Of a DNA stretch of 42,244 nucleotides, positions 8,083 to 15,379 are shown one piece after another; position 1 is the first letter of the stretch; each line of letters begins with the position of its first letter. The notes below the pieces were generated by a model. It saw only the letters and a list, made by a program, of their open reading frames with translations, made no database searches and was not told the origin of the DNA. The stretch covers positions 1 to 42,244 of the forward strand of contig NZ_JAGMTU010000012.1 of the NCBI RefSeq assembly GCF_023703415.1, written 5' to 3'. The stretch comes from Microbacterium sp. USTB-Y (lineage in GTDB: Bacteria; Actinomycetota; Actinomycetes; Actinomycetales; Microbacteriaceae). The position numbers were made by a program, and so were the translations under genes.

Positions 8083-9330
8083 ATGTCCGCATCGGGAGTG
8101 CTCGAGCGCACCGCTGACGTCGCAGGCGCCGCCAGCGGTGGAGACGACGGGGACGGAGGCGGCTCGCGCAAGGTCATCCTCTGGGTGATCGCGCTCGTGC
8201 TGGTGCCGGTGGTGATCTTCGCCGGCTACACGATGTTCCTGATGATGGCGATCGCCGGCGCCTCCGGCGGCGGGTCGTCGCAGTGCACAGCGGGTTCGCT
8301 GACAACCGACAAGCTCGAGGTCCAGACCACCGGAGGATCGACCCGCACCCTCGGTGCGACCGAGCTCAGCCACGCGGCCACCATCCTCGCGGTCGCTCGA
8401 TCCCTGGGTGTGTCCGCGCGAGGACAGCAGATCGCGATCATGACCGCGCTGCAGGAGTCCGGCCTGAAAATGTATGCCAACTCCTCGGTGCCCGAATCTC
8501 TCGACTACCCCCACGACGCGGTTGGCAGCGACCACGACTCGGTCAACTACTTCCAGCAGCGCGTGTCGGGCTGGGGCACCGTCGAGGATCTCATGGACCC
8601 CGTCTACGCCGCCAAGGCGTTCTTCGGCGGCGAGGAGGGCCCCAACGGCGGATCTCCTCGAGGACTGCTCGACATCCCCGGCTGGGAGGAGATGGGGCTG
8701 GGAGAGGCTGCGCAGACCGTGCAGGTCTCCGCGTACCCGACCGCCTACGACAAGTGGGAGCCCGCCGCTCAGCAGATCATCACCGCGGTCGGCGGGTCGG
8801 TCAGCTGCGACAGCAGCACCGTCGTCGGGCAGGCCGCATTCCCGCTCTCTCCGGGCTACCAGATGACGTCCGGCTACGGTCCCCGCGACATCTCGGTCCC
8901 TGGCGCCTCCTCGTGGCATGTTGCGATCGACCTGCAGCACTGGCCGAACCCGTGCGGCGACCCCGTCTACGCGATCCTGCCTGGCACGGTGACCCTCAGC
9001 AGCTCGCTGTGGCTGTCAATCAAACACCCCGATGGGTTCGTGGTCTCCTACCTGCACATGTACAAGAGCGAGCGCCTCGTCGACGTCGGGGACACCGTCA
9101 CTGCCGGCCAGCAGATCGGTGCGGTCGGGAACGTGCCGCCCAGCGGAGGATGCCACCTGGACTTGCGCATCAACAAGAACGGGACGACCAACGCGGCCGT
9201 CGCCGCGCTGCGGGAAGCACCTGCTCTGGGTGCTCCCGCCCAGTACGCCGGCTTCGTGGACCCCGAAGAGTTCCTCCGCCTCTACGGCATCGAGATCTGC
9301 CCCACAGACGGCACCTGCCGGCGCCTCTAG
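8083..9330 (+). CDS. Two-domain cell-wall hydrolase of the transfer system (lysozyme-like plus M23)
   Basis: A 415-residue protein with one N-terminal membrane helix (VILWVIALVLVPVVIFAGYTMF). A transglycosylase-like domain follows (TALQESGL with the likely acid Glu125, then the conserved DHDSVNYFQQR). The C-terminal part is a LytM/M23 peptidase fold: His279-x3-Asp283 in SWHVAIDL and His358 in GCHLDLRI. The M23 HxH motif is HLD here, so the usual second histidine, a zinc ligand, is Asp360. The protein should open the peptidoglycan for the transfer channel. It is the last gene of the operon begun at 1250. Confidence 0.88.
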   Translation: MSASGVLERTADVAGAASGGDDGDGGGSRKVILWVIALVLVPVVIFAGYTMFLMMAIAGASGGGSSQCTAGSLTTDKLEVQTTGGSTRTLGATELSHAATILAVARSLGVSARGQQIAIMTALQESGLKMYANSSVPESLDYPHDAVGSDHDSVNYFQQRVSGWGTVEDLMDPVYAAKAFFGGEEGPNGGSPRGLLDIPGWEEMGLGEAAQTVQVSAYPTAYDKWEPAAQQIITAVGGSVSCDSSTVVGQAAFPLSPGYQMTSGYGPRDISVPGASSWHVAIDLQHWPNPCGDPVYAILPGTVTLSSSLWLSIKHPDGFVVSYLHMYKSERLVDVGDTVTAGQQIGAVGNVPPSGGCHLDLRINKNGTTNAAVAALREAPALGAPAQYAGFVDPEEFLRLYGIEICPTDGTCRRL

Positions 9331-9333
9331 CCC

Positions 9334-9398
9334 CCTGGAAACCCGCGCGATATCACGGTTTGCGCCCTACTGACGACCTGGAAACCGGCCTGTAGTGT
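9334..9398 (+). promoter_or_regulatory. Promoter with paired CCTGGAAACC repeats upstream of the ParB-like gene
   Basis: CTGACG at 9370-9375 and TAGTGT at 9393-9398 are spaced 17 bp and could be -35 and -10 boxes. CCTGGAAACC occurs twice (9334-9343 and 9378-9387), 44 bp apart, the second copy inside the spacer. That is a plausible autoregulatory operator. A GCCCCG/CGGGGC hairpin (9407-9426) follows in the leader before GTG 9456. Confidence 0.45.
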
Positions 9399-9455
9399 GG
9401 GGATCAGCCCCGGCCCGAAACGGGGCCGAAGCCTCCCCCATTCAGACGGTGACTC

Positions 9456-10049
9456 GTGCCCTCAACAGATGTCAGCGCCACTGGCGACGCCGACCGACCC
9501 GCAGGGTCAGTCTCGGCCACCGGCTACCGCTCAATCGCGTACTTCCTCCCGGTTGCCCTGCACTCGCGGCTCAAGGCTGCGTGGTGGGCGACGAGAGACG
9601 AACCGGAGGGCGCGCCGGCGTTGGCCGGTCTCGTCGAGGTCGCGATCGGCCACGAGGCCGACCGTCTCGAGCAGCTCTACAACGAGGGCGTCCCGTTCCA
9701 AGCCGCGCCCACCCGCGCCCAGGGGGTCAACCCCAAGGGGGCTTCCGGGTACCGCCACCAGACCTACTACCTGCCGGTTGCCCTGCATGCGCGGCTCAAG
9801 GCTGCGTGGTGGGCGACGAAGGATAAGCCGGAGGGCGCCCCAGCGTTGGCCGGTCTCGTCGAGGTCGCCTTCGAGCGCGAAGCGAGCCATCTCGAGCAGC
9901 TCTACAACGAAGGCGTCCCGTTCCCGCCGGCGCCGGCCAAGGCACGGGGCATCAGTCGTGCCGCAGCGCAACGTCAAGGCGAGTGGCTCCGCGGCGAATG
10001 GGAGCGCCGGCGGCAGGCGCAGACCCCGCCCGACGCCACCGACGACTGA
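9456..10049 (+). CDS. ParB-like ribbon-helix-helix protein with internal tandem duplication
   Basis: A 197-residue protein with the same domain twice in tandem. Each unit holds a YxLPVALHxRLKAAWWAT strand-helix, the GAPALAGLVEVA helix and a conserved LEQLYNEGVPF ending. The repeat period is 225 bp (75 codons), and the DNA copies are still very similar (for example around 9551 and 9776), so the duplication looks recent. The pattern resembles the C-terminal centromere-binding domain of actinobacterial plasmid ParB proteins of ribbon-helix-helix type. Such proteins usually act as dimers, so the fusion may be a single-chain dimer. No ParA gene is visible; an alternative is an accessory protein at the transfer origin. 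The GTG 9456 start has only a weak Shine-Dalgarno sequence. Confidence 0.7.
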   Translation: MPSTDVSATGDADRPAGSVSATGYRSIAYFLPVALHSRLKAAWWATRDEPEGAPALAGLVEVAIGHEADRLEQLYNEGVPFQAAPTRAQGVNPKGASGYRHQTYYLPVALHARLKAAWWATKDKPEGAPALAGLVEVAFEREASHLEQLYNEGVPFPPAPAKARGISRAAAQRQGEWLRGEWERRRQAQTPPDATDD

Positions 10050-10052
10050 CCT

Positions 10053-10074
10053 CACCCCGGCGAGCTCCGGGGTG
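10053..10074 (+). terminator. Hairpin after the ParB-like gene
   Basis: CACCCCGG (10053-10060) and CCGGGGTG (10067-10074) form an 8-bp GC-rich stem with a 6-nt loop 4 bp after the stop codon. Only a short T-poor tail follows, so it is a weak intrinsic terminator or a stability hairpin. Confidence 0.5.
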
Positions 10075-10084
10075 TTGCAGGGAG

Positions 10085-10140
10085 TATGCGCCGCAGTATG
10101 CCGCCGATATGCGCCGCGATATTGCGCCATACCTGCGCGA
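10085..10140. repeat. Helically phased iteron-like repeats
   Basis: Four to five related units start at 10085 (TATGCGCCGCAG), 10097 (TATGCCGCCGA), 10108 (TATGCGCCGCGA), 10120 (TATTGCGCCA) and 10130 (TACCTGCGCGA). Spacings are 12, 11, 12 and 10 bp, about one helical turn. Such arrays are typical of binding sites for ribbon-helix-helix centromere or relaxosome proteins. The ParB-like gene ends 36 bp upstream. This may be a centromere, an operator or part of an origin of transfer. Confidence 0.6.
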
Positions 10141-10380
10141 GGGTTGCTGCTGGAAATATTTCCCAGGGGGAGGGGGTCAAGCTCGATTCGACAACCGTGC
10201 CTGCGGCAGAACGCCAATCGGGCTTGATCCTATCACCCGTGTCAAGCGCGGGTGTAGCGGAGGTATTGCGCTCATGCGCGCCGCGATGTGGCGCAATACC
10301 CGTTTCCAGTCCACCGTCTCGATCTCCTCGGGCTCACTCTGGCGTAGGGGACATCACGAGTGCGTCAGGGCACGCGGAGA
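10141..10380. other. Non-coding region with palindrome and inverted repeat
   Basis: I see no convincing gene here. It holds an AT-rich perfect palindrome GGAAATATTTCC (10152-10163) and a perfect 10-bp inverted repeat, GGTATTGCGC (10262-10271) with GCGCAATACC (10291-10300), separated by 19 nt. The GCGCAATA core of this repeat recurs in the phased array around 10120 (reverse strand) and near 1130 upstream of the first transfer operon. Together with the phased repeats it looks like a protein-binding control region. Confidence 0.5.
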
Positions 10381-10420
10381 ATCCGCGATGTCCGCGAAGG
10401 AGCCGATCGCCGGCCTATAC
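10381..10420 (+). promoter_or_regulatory. Transfer-operon promoter element, copy 2
   Basis: Same composition as the element at 1156-1195: ATCCGCGATGTCCGCGAAGG (10381-10400), a 10-nt gap of unrelated sequence, then CGGCCTATAC (10411-10420). It lies 45 bp upstream of the coupling-protein ATG. Exact identity of both blocks with different gap sequence is strong internal evidence of function. Confidence 0.7.
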
Positions 10421-10465
10421 CTCGCAAGAGGGTCGTGAAGTACTCGGCCCGCTCAGGAGGCTCGA

Positions 10466-12571
10466 ATGGCAACTCGTGTGGCATCACGTCCGCCGGCACG
10501 ACCGCCCGCACCGGCAGCGGTGGCGTTGGGTGTTCTTCCCCGACGTCAGCTGACCGGGATCATCCCGGCGCTGCTGTGCATCGCTCTGGCGACGGCAGTG
10601 ACGGGGCTGAACGCGGTGCGGCCGTTCACCGATCTGGTTCCGCTGCTGTGGGTCGTCGCGGTGCTGCTCGCCGCCGCCGCCGTCGTGTCCGGTGTGCGCA
10701 CCTTCCAGCGTGAGGGTCGGATGGACCCGGCGATCGAGGCGGTGCTTCCACTGCTCGGCGCGGCGCAGCCGACGCGCGCGCTCGTCGAGCCGGTGAAGTG
10801 GACCCGCGGATGGGTGGGACTCCCGGAGCGCATCAAGATCCGATACGCCTCACACGTCGACGACACCGATCCTCGCTTCGTCGATCAGATCCTCGCCGGC
10901 CTGGCCCGCCGGCTCGGAGCGGAGTACCGGGTGCGCAAGCACAACTCGAGGCGCTGCGTGCTCGTCGTCGAGCTCGCCCCAGCCAGCGATCCGATCTCCC
11001 GCGAGCAGCAGCGCGCGATCGAGGTCGTCAAGCTGGTCATCGACCCGAGCGCGAACGTCTCTGTGAAGAGCGCCGAGGACGGATCGGTCTCGAAGATCGA
11101 GGTCAAGCACAACGTGGGGCCGAAGATGGCCATCGCCGCCCGACGCTCTCAGGTCGAGAAGGTGGTCTCTTCGATGCTTCCCGGCCGGTGGCGGGCGCAC
11201 TGGGATCTCGAAGGCGACAAGATCACGTTCGAGGTCCGGCCGACGATGCCAGACATGGTCCTGCACGAAGTGGAGCCCGCAGCCGCGCTCACCCATGCCG
11301 CCTACAAGGCGTTCAGGATCCCGATCGGCCCCGACGAGGACGGCCAGATCCAGTCGTGGCATCCGGCGGTCTCTCCGCACTGCCTCGTCATCGGTGGCAC
11401 CGGATCGGGCAAGACCAGCTTTCAGCACACGGTGCTCACCCACCTGGCGCACGCGCACTGGCGGGTGTGGGTACTCGATGGGAAGAGGATCGAGTTCGCC
11501 GGGTTCCGGGACTGGCCCAACGTCGAGCTCGTCGGCGCGCGCGTGGAGCACCAGGTGCGGATGCTGCATGCCGCGCACGAGCTCATGGAGGAGCGGTACT
11601 CGCAGCTCGAGAACGGCACGGCCCGTCTCGAGGACTTCGACCCGCTCGCCCTGATCATCGACGAGTACGCGACGTTCAAGGCGCGCGTGCAGCGGTGGTA
11701 CAAGACGGTCAAGCCCAAGGGGGCGCCAGCGCAGGCTCCCGTCCTCGATCTGCTCTCCGACCTCGCCCGCCTGGCGCGATCCGCGAAGATCCACATCCTG
11801 CTGGGCCTGCAGCGTCCCGACGTCGAGTTCCTCGGCGGTGAGATGCGAGACAACTTCGGCGCCCGCGTCAGCTTCGGCCGTCTCTCTCCGCAGGGCGCCA
11901 ACATGATGTGGGACAGCTTCGCGGTCGGTGTCGCGATCCCGCGCAACAAGCGCGGCCGTGGCGTCACCCTGAACGCCGAGTCCCTCCCCGTTGAGATCCA
12001 GGCGTTCTACACGCCGGATCCAGCGAAGCTCGACTCCACCGACAAGGGCGACTGGGATCACCTGGCGGCGCTGCGCCCCGAGGTCGCGGACTACGAGCGG
12101 ATGATGGTGCGCGACCCGGAAGCGGAGCTCACCGACGATGGCGAGGGCGAGGAGATCGAGCCCGACTACTTCCAGTGGGCTTCGGCCGAGATCGTCCCGT
12201 GGGATCCCGCGGCCTCGTCGACGAGCAAGCACGAACCCCTCCGCCCCGCGAACGTCACTCCGCTGGACCCGCGCGAGCGAGTCAGGTTCGTCCCCGATGT
12301 CGACGACGAGACACCTGACGTCGACGCGGCCGCGGACGGCGACGGGTACGGCGAATCGCTCGAGGGGCCCGCGGTGGAGCTCGAGGTCGGAGATCTCCTG
12401 CTCGTCGACTCGGCCTTGGGCCTGTGGGCCGTGATCGAGGGTGTGGAGCCCGATGTCGTCGACGACGAGTACCTCGCGATCGAGTACCGCGACCTCGACA
12501 ACGGCGAGGACGGGTTGCTGACGGTCTTCGACAACTCGGTGGTCAGCTACCGCCGACCCGAGGCTGCGTGA
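10466..12571 (+). CDS. FtsK/TcpA-like conjugative coupling ATPase
   Basis: A 701-residue protein starting at ATG 10466 after CAGGAGG. Two N-terminal hydrophobic helices lie at about residues 27-45 and 53-72. The motor domain has Walker A GGTGSGKT at residues 310-317 and Walker B ALIIDEYA with Asp399-Glu400. FtsK/HerA-type elements follow (HILLGLQRPDVEFLGGEMRDN, then FGARVSFG). The acidic C-terminus is variable. By family it is the type IV coupling protein that hands DNA to the secretion channel, as TcpA does in Gram-positive plasmids. It opens a second operon under the promoter at 10381. Confidence 0.88.
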   Translation: MATRVASRPPARPPAPAAVALGVLPRRQLTGIIPALLCIALATAVTGLNAVRPFTDLVPLLWVVAVLLAAAAVVSGVRTFQREGRMDPAIEAVLPLLGAAQPTRALVEPVKWTRGWVGLPERIKIRYASHVDDTDPRFVDQILAGLARRLGAEYRVRKHNSRRCVLVVELAPASDPISREQQRAIEVVKLVIDPSANVSVKSAEDGSVSKIEVKHNVGPKMAIAARRSQVEKVVSSMLPGRWRAHWDLEGDKITFEVRPTMPDMVLHEVEPAAALTHAAYKAFRIPIGPDEDGQIQSWHPAVSPHCLVIGGTGSGKTSFQHTVLTHLAHAHWRVWVLDGKRIEFAGFRDWPNVELVGARVEHQVRMLHAAHELMEERYSQLENGTARLEDFDPLALIIDEYATFKARVQRWYKTVKPKGAPAQAPVLDLLSDLARLARSAKIHILLGLQRPDVEFLGGEMRDNFGARVSFGRLSPQGANMMWDSFAVGVAIPRNKRGRGVTLNAESLPVEIQAFYTPDPAKLDSTDKGDWDHLAALRPEVADYERMMVRDPEAELTDDGEGEEIEPDYFQWASAEIVPWDPAASSTSKHEPLRPANVTPLDPRERVRFVPDVDDETPDVDAAADGDGYGESLEGPAVELEVGDLLLVDSALGLWAVIEGVEPDVVDDEYLAIEYRDLDNGEDGLLTVFDNSVVSYRRPEAA

Positions 12572-12617
12572 TCGTGGCCGCCATGACGCTGCGGGCCACC
12601 TGGCCCCGAGAGAAGGG

Positions 12618-12905
12618 ATGAGCCGGATGTCGAACCAGAGCGTGTCGGAAGACGACTGGATCTCGCTGCTGCTGATCGCCGTGCTCGTCCTGGCTAGCGG
12701 CGCCGTGTCGCTGGGGATGTTCCTCGATCCGCTGCGCGCGTGGATGCTGCAGTACCACTTGCTCGAGCAGGGCGATGCCGTGGCGATCGCTGTCGTCGAC
12801 GGCGTTGGGCTCGGCTGGGGGCAGATCCTCGTCATTCTCGCGATCCTGATCGGTGCGATCGCGCTCATCGTGTGGCTCAAGCGCCGCGCGGCTGCCCGTG
12901 TCTGA
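12618..12905 (+). CDS. Small two-helix membrane protein after the coupling ATPase
   Basis: A 95-residue protein with two hydrophobic helices (WISLLLIAVLVLASGAVSLGMF and GQILVILAILIGAIALIVWL), the second followed by KRRAAARV, which places the C-terminus in the cytoplasm. AGAAGGG sits directly before ATG 12618; ATG 12627 is the better spaced alternative start. Function is unknown. Its place between coupling ATPase and redoxin suggests an accessory transfer subunit. Confidence 0.7.
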   Translation: MSRMSNQSVSEDDWISLLLIAVLVLASGAVSLGMFLDPLRAWMLQYHLLEQGDAVAIAVVDGVGLGWGQILVILAILIGAIALIVWLKRRAAARV

Positions 12906-12956
12906 GCTGTCCGCCATGCTCAGCAAACGAGACCCAGAAAGGAGGAGAGATCACCC

Positions 12957-13217
12957 ATGACAACCACACTGACGAACGGCGACAAGTCGATCACGCTGTT
13001 CACGAAGCCATCGTGCGTGCAGTGCACCGCGACGTATCGCGCACTGGATGCGAAGGGCATCGACTACGACGTCGTCGACCTCAGCGAGGACGCCGCGGCG
13101 CTCGAGCAGGTCAAGTCGCTCGGCTATCTGCAGGCGCCGGTCGTCATCACGGATGAGGATCACTGGTCGGGCTTCCGTCCCGACAAGATCGACGAGCTCG
13201 CGCAGCGGCTCGCGTGA
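12957..13217 (+). CDS. NrdH/glutaredoxin-like protein
   Basis: An 86-residue thioredoxin-fold protein with a Cys20-x2-Cys23 active site (KPSCVQCTAT), the cis-proline segment LQAPVVIT and the closing WSGFRPDKIDEL. These are hallmarks of NrdH redoxins, which in the cell reduce class Ib ribonucleotide reductase. Here it is the last gene of the coupling-protein operon, with a strong AAAGGAGGAG ribosome-binding site. In a transfer cluster it might keep disulfides of exported components reduced, or support nucleotide supply in the recipient; both are speculation. Confidence 0.85.
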   Translation: MTTTLTNGDKSITLFTKPSCVQCTATYRALDAKGIDYDVVDLSEDAAALEQVKSLGYLQAPVVITDEDHWSGFRPDKIDELAQRLA

Positions 13218-13222
13218 CTGAC

Positions 13223-13266
13223 AGCAGAGGCCCCGCCGGCAGCTCTTCGCCGGCGGGGCCTCTGCT
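13223..13266. terminator. Strong bidirectional terminator
   Basis: An 18-bp perfect stem (AGCAGAGGCCCCGCCGGC at 13223-13240 and its complement at 13249-13266) with an 8-nt loop. It lies between the redoxin stop on the plus strand and the minus-strand gene ending at 13287, and so can serve both converging operons. Confidence 0.85.
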
Positions 13267-13286
13267 CTGCTCGTCCGAGTGGGACA

Positions 13287-13520
13287 TCATCTGTGCGGCA
13301 TGTGCGCCGCTGCCCACCGCTGCAGCAGCTCCTCCCGGAGAGGCCTGTTCAGCTCGAGCATCCGCCGAACCCCGACCGGCGCTGCATCCGTCGGCGTGCC
13401 GACGTCGAGCGTGCGCAGCCCGAGATGCTCGCAGGCCCATGCTGCGAGCTCGTCGAGCTCCACAGTGACGGTGGCGGTGACGTCAACGCGCTGCTGCCAC
13501 TGAACCTTGTAGGCGGGCAT
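13287..13520 (-). CDS. Small hypothetical protein
   Basis: A 77-residue protein (MPAYKVQWQQRVDVTATVTV...). The first 25 residues look like alternating beta-strands; the rest is helical, ending HMPHR. It is the last gene of the minus-strand operon from 15211 and lies 7 bp after the preceding stop. No known domain was recognised and the ribosome-binding site is weak. Confidence 0.6.
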   Translation of the reverse strand: MPAYKVQWQQRVDVTATVTVELDELAAWACEHLGLRTLDVGTPTDAAPVGVRRMLELNRPLREELLQRWAAAHMPHR

Positions 13521-13527
13521 CGGACGC

Positions 13528-13749
13528 TCAATCAGGATTGCGGAAGAAGTCGATCACGAGCGCGATGGTGAGGGGGACGAGGATCACCGCTACAGCGGTG
13601 ATGATGATGCGATCAAGGATCGGCGCGGCGAGGATCCCGAGCCACCCAGCGAGGACCGCGGCCGCGATGTACAGCAGCGCGATCGCGAGCCGGCGGAGCC
13701 AACGAGTCGTGGGCTCCGGGATCGTGCGGGGACGGGCGGCGATGGTCAT
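13528..13749 (-). CDS. Small two-helix membrane protein
   Basis: A 73-residue protein with helices LAIALLYIAAAVLAGWLGILAA and IIITAVAVILVPLTIALVI. I place the start at ATG 13749, which overlaps the stop of the DUF3560 gene as ATGA. A longer frame to 13869 exists, but its extra part is very Arg/His/Pro-rich and lies inside that gene. Function is unknown. Confidence 0.7.
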   Translation of the reverse strand: MTIAARPRTIPEPTTRWLRRLAIALLYIAAAVLAGWLGILAAPILDRIIITAVAVILVPLTIALVIDFFRNPD

Positions 13750-14699
13750 GAGCTCGCCCCGCTCTGGCCGGCACGGTGCTCGCGGATATGCGTGTACGGG
13801 ACGGTGCCACGGTGGCCGTAGGCGTCGACGATCGTGACGCTCTTCGGGTTTGTGCGCGTGACGGTGCACCAGCTACCGAAGTACTTGATCTGGTCCCCGA
13901 CGTCGATGGTGTCCCTGCTGTGGTCGGTGGCGACACCGGTCGCGATCTGCTCGGCCCGGACCTCCTGCCAGTAGATGAGCTGATCATCGGTCGCGGCCAG
14001 CTCCCGCTCGAGCCGCTCGGCGTAGGCGCCGGTCGCTGCGACCGTGACCTCGACATACCCGCCGGGGAGGGTGCGTCGGGAACCGTCGAGACGTCGACGG
14101 ATCCCGGCAAGGTCTGCACGGAGCTTCTCGATCCGGTTCGCCACAGTGATCGGCGCGTACCGCGCATCGTTCGACGCGGCCGCGATGTCGGCACGCACCT
14201 GGGCGCGCCGTGCCTCCGCGTCGGCGTCGATCGAGCGGCGGATCGCCGCGTCCGCCTTCGCGATCGCTCGGCGGTGGCCGGCCTCCGAGTGGTGTCCGAC
14301 CTTGATGGGCTCGCCACCTTCAGGGAGACGTCGCAGCGCGCGTGCTGCGCGCTCCGCCTCCTCTGTGGCGTCCTGTTGGCGCCGAGCGGCGCGCTCCGAC
14401 AGTGCGGCAGCGCGGTCGTCCCTGCGGTCGACCAGGTCAGCCTCGACGACGGCCGCAGCCCGGCGTTCATAGTCGATCGAAATCTCGACAACGAACCCGG
14501 CAGAGGTGAGCTGCTCGGCGGTGCGGTTGATGATCGCGGTCTTCGGTTCGCGGTCGCGGGAGTGGGGGATGTACCAGGATCCGAGCGCCCGGCTCCACCG
14601 CCAGCCGTTGGCCTTGAGAGCATCGGCCGTGCCGTCGCCCCGGCTGGTCCCTTCGATGAGGGTGCCTTCCGCGGCAGCGTGGATGATCGTGAGCGTCAT
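13746..14699 (-). CDS. DUF3560 domain protein
   Basis: A 317-residue cytoplasmic protein. Residues 1-75 contain the pattern I associate with DUF3560 (EGTLIEGTSRGDG, then GWRWSRALGSWYIPHSRDR). A long Ala/Arg/Glu-rich helical region at about 75-190, probably coiled coil, follows. The C-terminal 60 residues look like a small beta domain (VGDQIKYFGSWCTVTRTNPKSVTIVD). DUF3560 proteins are common on actinobacterial plasmids and have no known biochemical role. It overlaps its neighbours on both sides by ATGA, so it is the core of a coupled operon. Confidence 0.75.
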   Translation of the reverse strand: MTLTIIHAAAEGTLIEGTSRGDGTADALKANGWRWSRALGSWYIPHSRDREPKTAIINRTAEQLTSAGFVVEISIDYERRAAAVVEADLVDRRDDRAAALSERAARRQQDATEEAERAARALRRLPEGGEPIKVGHHSEAGHRRAIAKADAAIRRSIDADAEARRAQVRADIAAASNDARYAPITVANRIEKLRADLAGIRRRLDGSRRTLPGGYVEVTVAATGAYAERLERELAATDDQLIYWQEVRAEQIATGVATDHSRDTIDVGDQIKYFGSWCTVTRTNPKSVTIVDAYGHRGTVPYTHIREHRAGQSGASS

Positions 14700-15211
14700 G
14701 GCCGGCTCCCTTCCCGCGCGGCCGCGTCGTGGGCGAGCGGGTGACGGAACCCGATCTCCCGTTCCCAGACCTCCGCGGCGCGGTGCAGGCCCTCGTACTC
14801 CTTCACGCCCAGGTGGTCGGGGGAGTCGACGAGCGTCCGGTGGGCGAACCGACGTGCGATCGCGTCGCCGAGGCGTTCGACGAGGTCACGCGCAGGGGAC
14901 TGATCCCATCCGGGGTGGTGGCAGGAGACTTCGGCGAGTAAGAGACGGCTGCGCTCGATCTGCAACGCCTGCTCGTCATCGGCCATGGGGACGATCTCGG
15001 CGACCGGCTGCCATTCGTAGCGCGGTGCGGCGATGTGCTGCTTGATCGCGTAGCTGACGCTCGCGTAGTTCTCGTCCCAGAGGCTCTGACCCATCCGGTC
15101 GGCGTTCTCCGCGAGCTCGCGCGGAGTGTTGCTGCGGTAGGCGGGCGTGGAAATGTAGGCGGCGGTGACCAGCAGGTCGATGGTGTCGCGGTTCACGGGA
15201 AACGCGCGCAT
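14696..15211 (-). CDS. Hypothetical protein heading the DUF3560 operon
   Basis: A 171-residue soluble protein (MRAFPVNRDTIDLLVTAAYI...). I chose ATG 15211 because GAGGGGG lies 9 bp upstream; the longer frame to 15310 runs through the promoter and a GAT-repeat encoding a false His run. Its stop overlaps the DUF3560 start by 4 bp. No domain was recognised. It is controlled by the operator-bearing promoter at 15231-15280, shared with the ArdC-like operon, which suggests an early-entry or anti-defence role by association. Confidence 0.7.
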   Translation of the reverse strand: MRAFPVNRDTIDLLVTAAYISTPAYRSNTPRELAENADRMGQSLWDENYASVSYAIKQHIAAPRYEWQPVAEIVPMADDEQALQIERSRLLLAEVSCHHPGWDQSPARDLVERLGDAIARRFAHRTLVDSPDHLGVKEYEGLHRAAEVWEREIGFRHPLAHDAAAREGSRP

Positions 15212-15230
15212 GATGAGACCCCCTCGGTAG

Positions 15231-15280
15231 GTGGTGAATGTGACATTCACTACCCTAGGGCCGGTAGTCACCCATGTCAA
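15231..15280 (-). promoter_or_regulatory. Promoter with palindromic operator, copy 1
   Basis: On the minus strand TTGACA (15280-15275) and TAGGGT (15257-15252) are spaced 17 bp. Directly after the -10 lies the dyad GTGAATGT-G-ACATTCAC (15234-15250), extending with one mismatch to 15230-15254. The operator covers the expected transcription start, typical of repression. The same arrangement recurs at 22199-22250. Confidence 0.75.
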
Positions 15281-15379
15281 TGCATGATGATGATGATGCC
15301 GCCGCAGCATCCCCAGCCACGCCGTGGGCAGGGTGGGTGGTATGAGGCGAGAGGGGCCTGGGCGGATACCGTTGGGATC

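Noticed and set aside
10085..10300. CRISPR array
   Set aside because: Units are 10-12 bp, degenerate and contiguous without spacers, and no cas genes are present.
15240..15310. N-terminal extension with a His-rich run in the 14696-15211 gene
   Set aside because: It is a GAT-repeat inside the promoter/operator region; the strong GAGGGGG before ATG 15211 sets the start.
15035..15379. Long upstream extension of the MmeI-like frame
   Set aside because: It overlaps the divergent operon and its operator and has no MmeI-like sequence; GTG 15380 gives the family-typical length.
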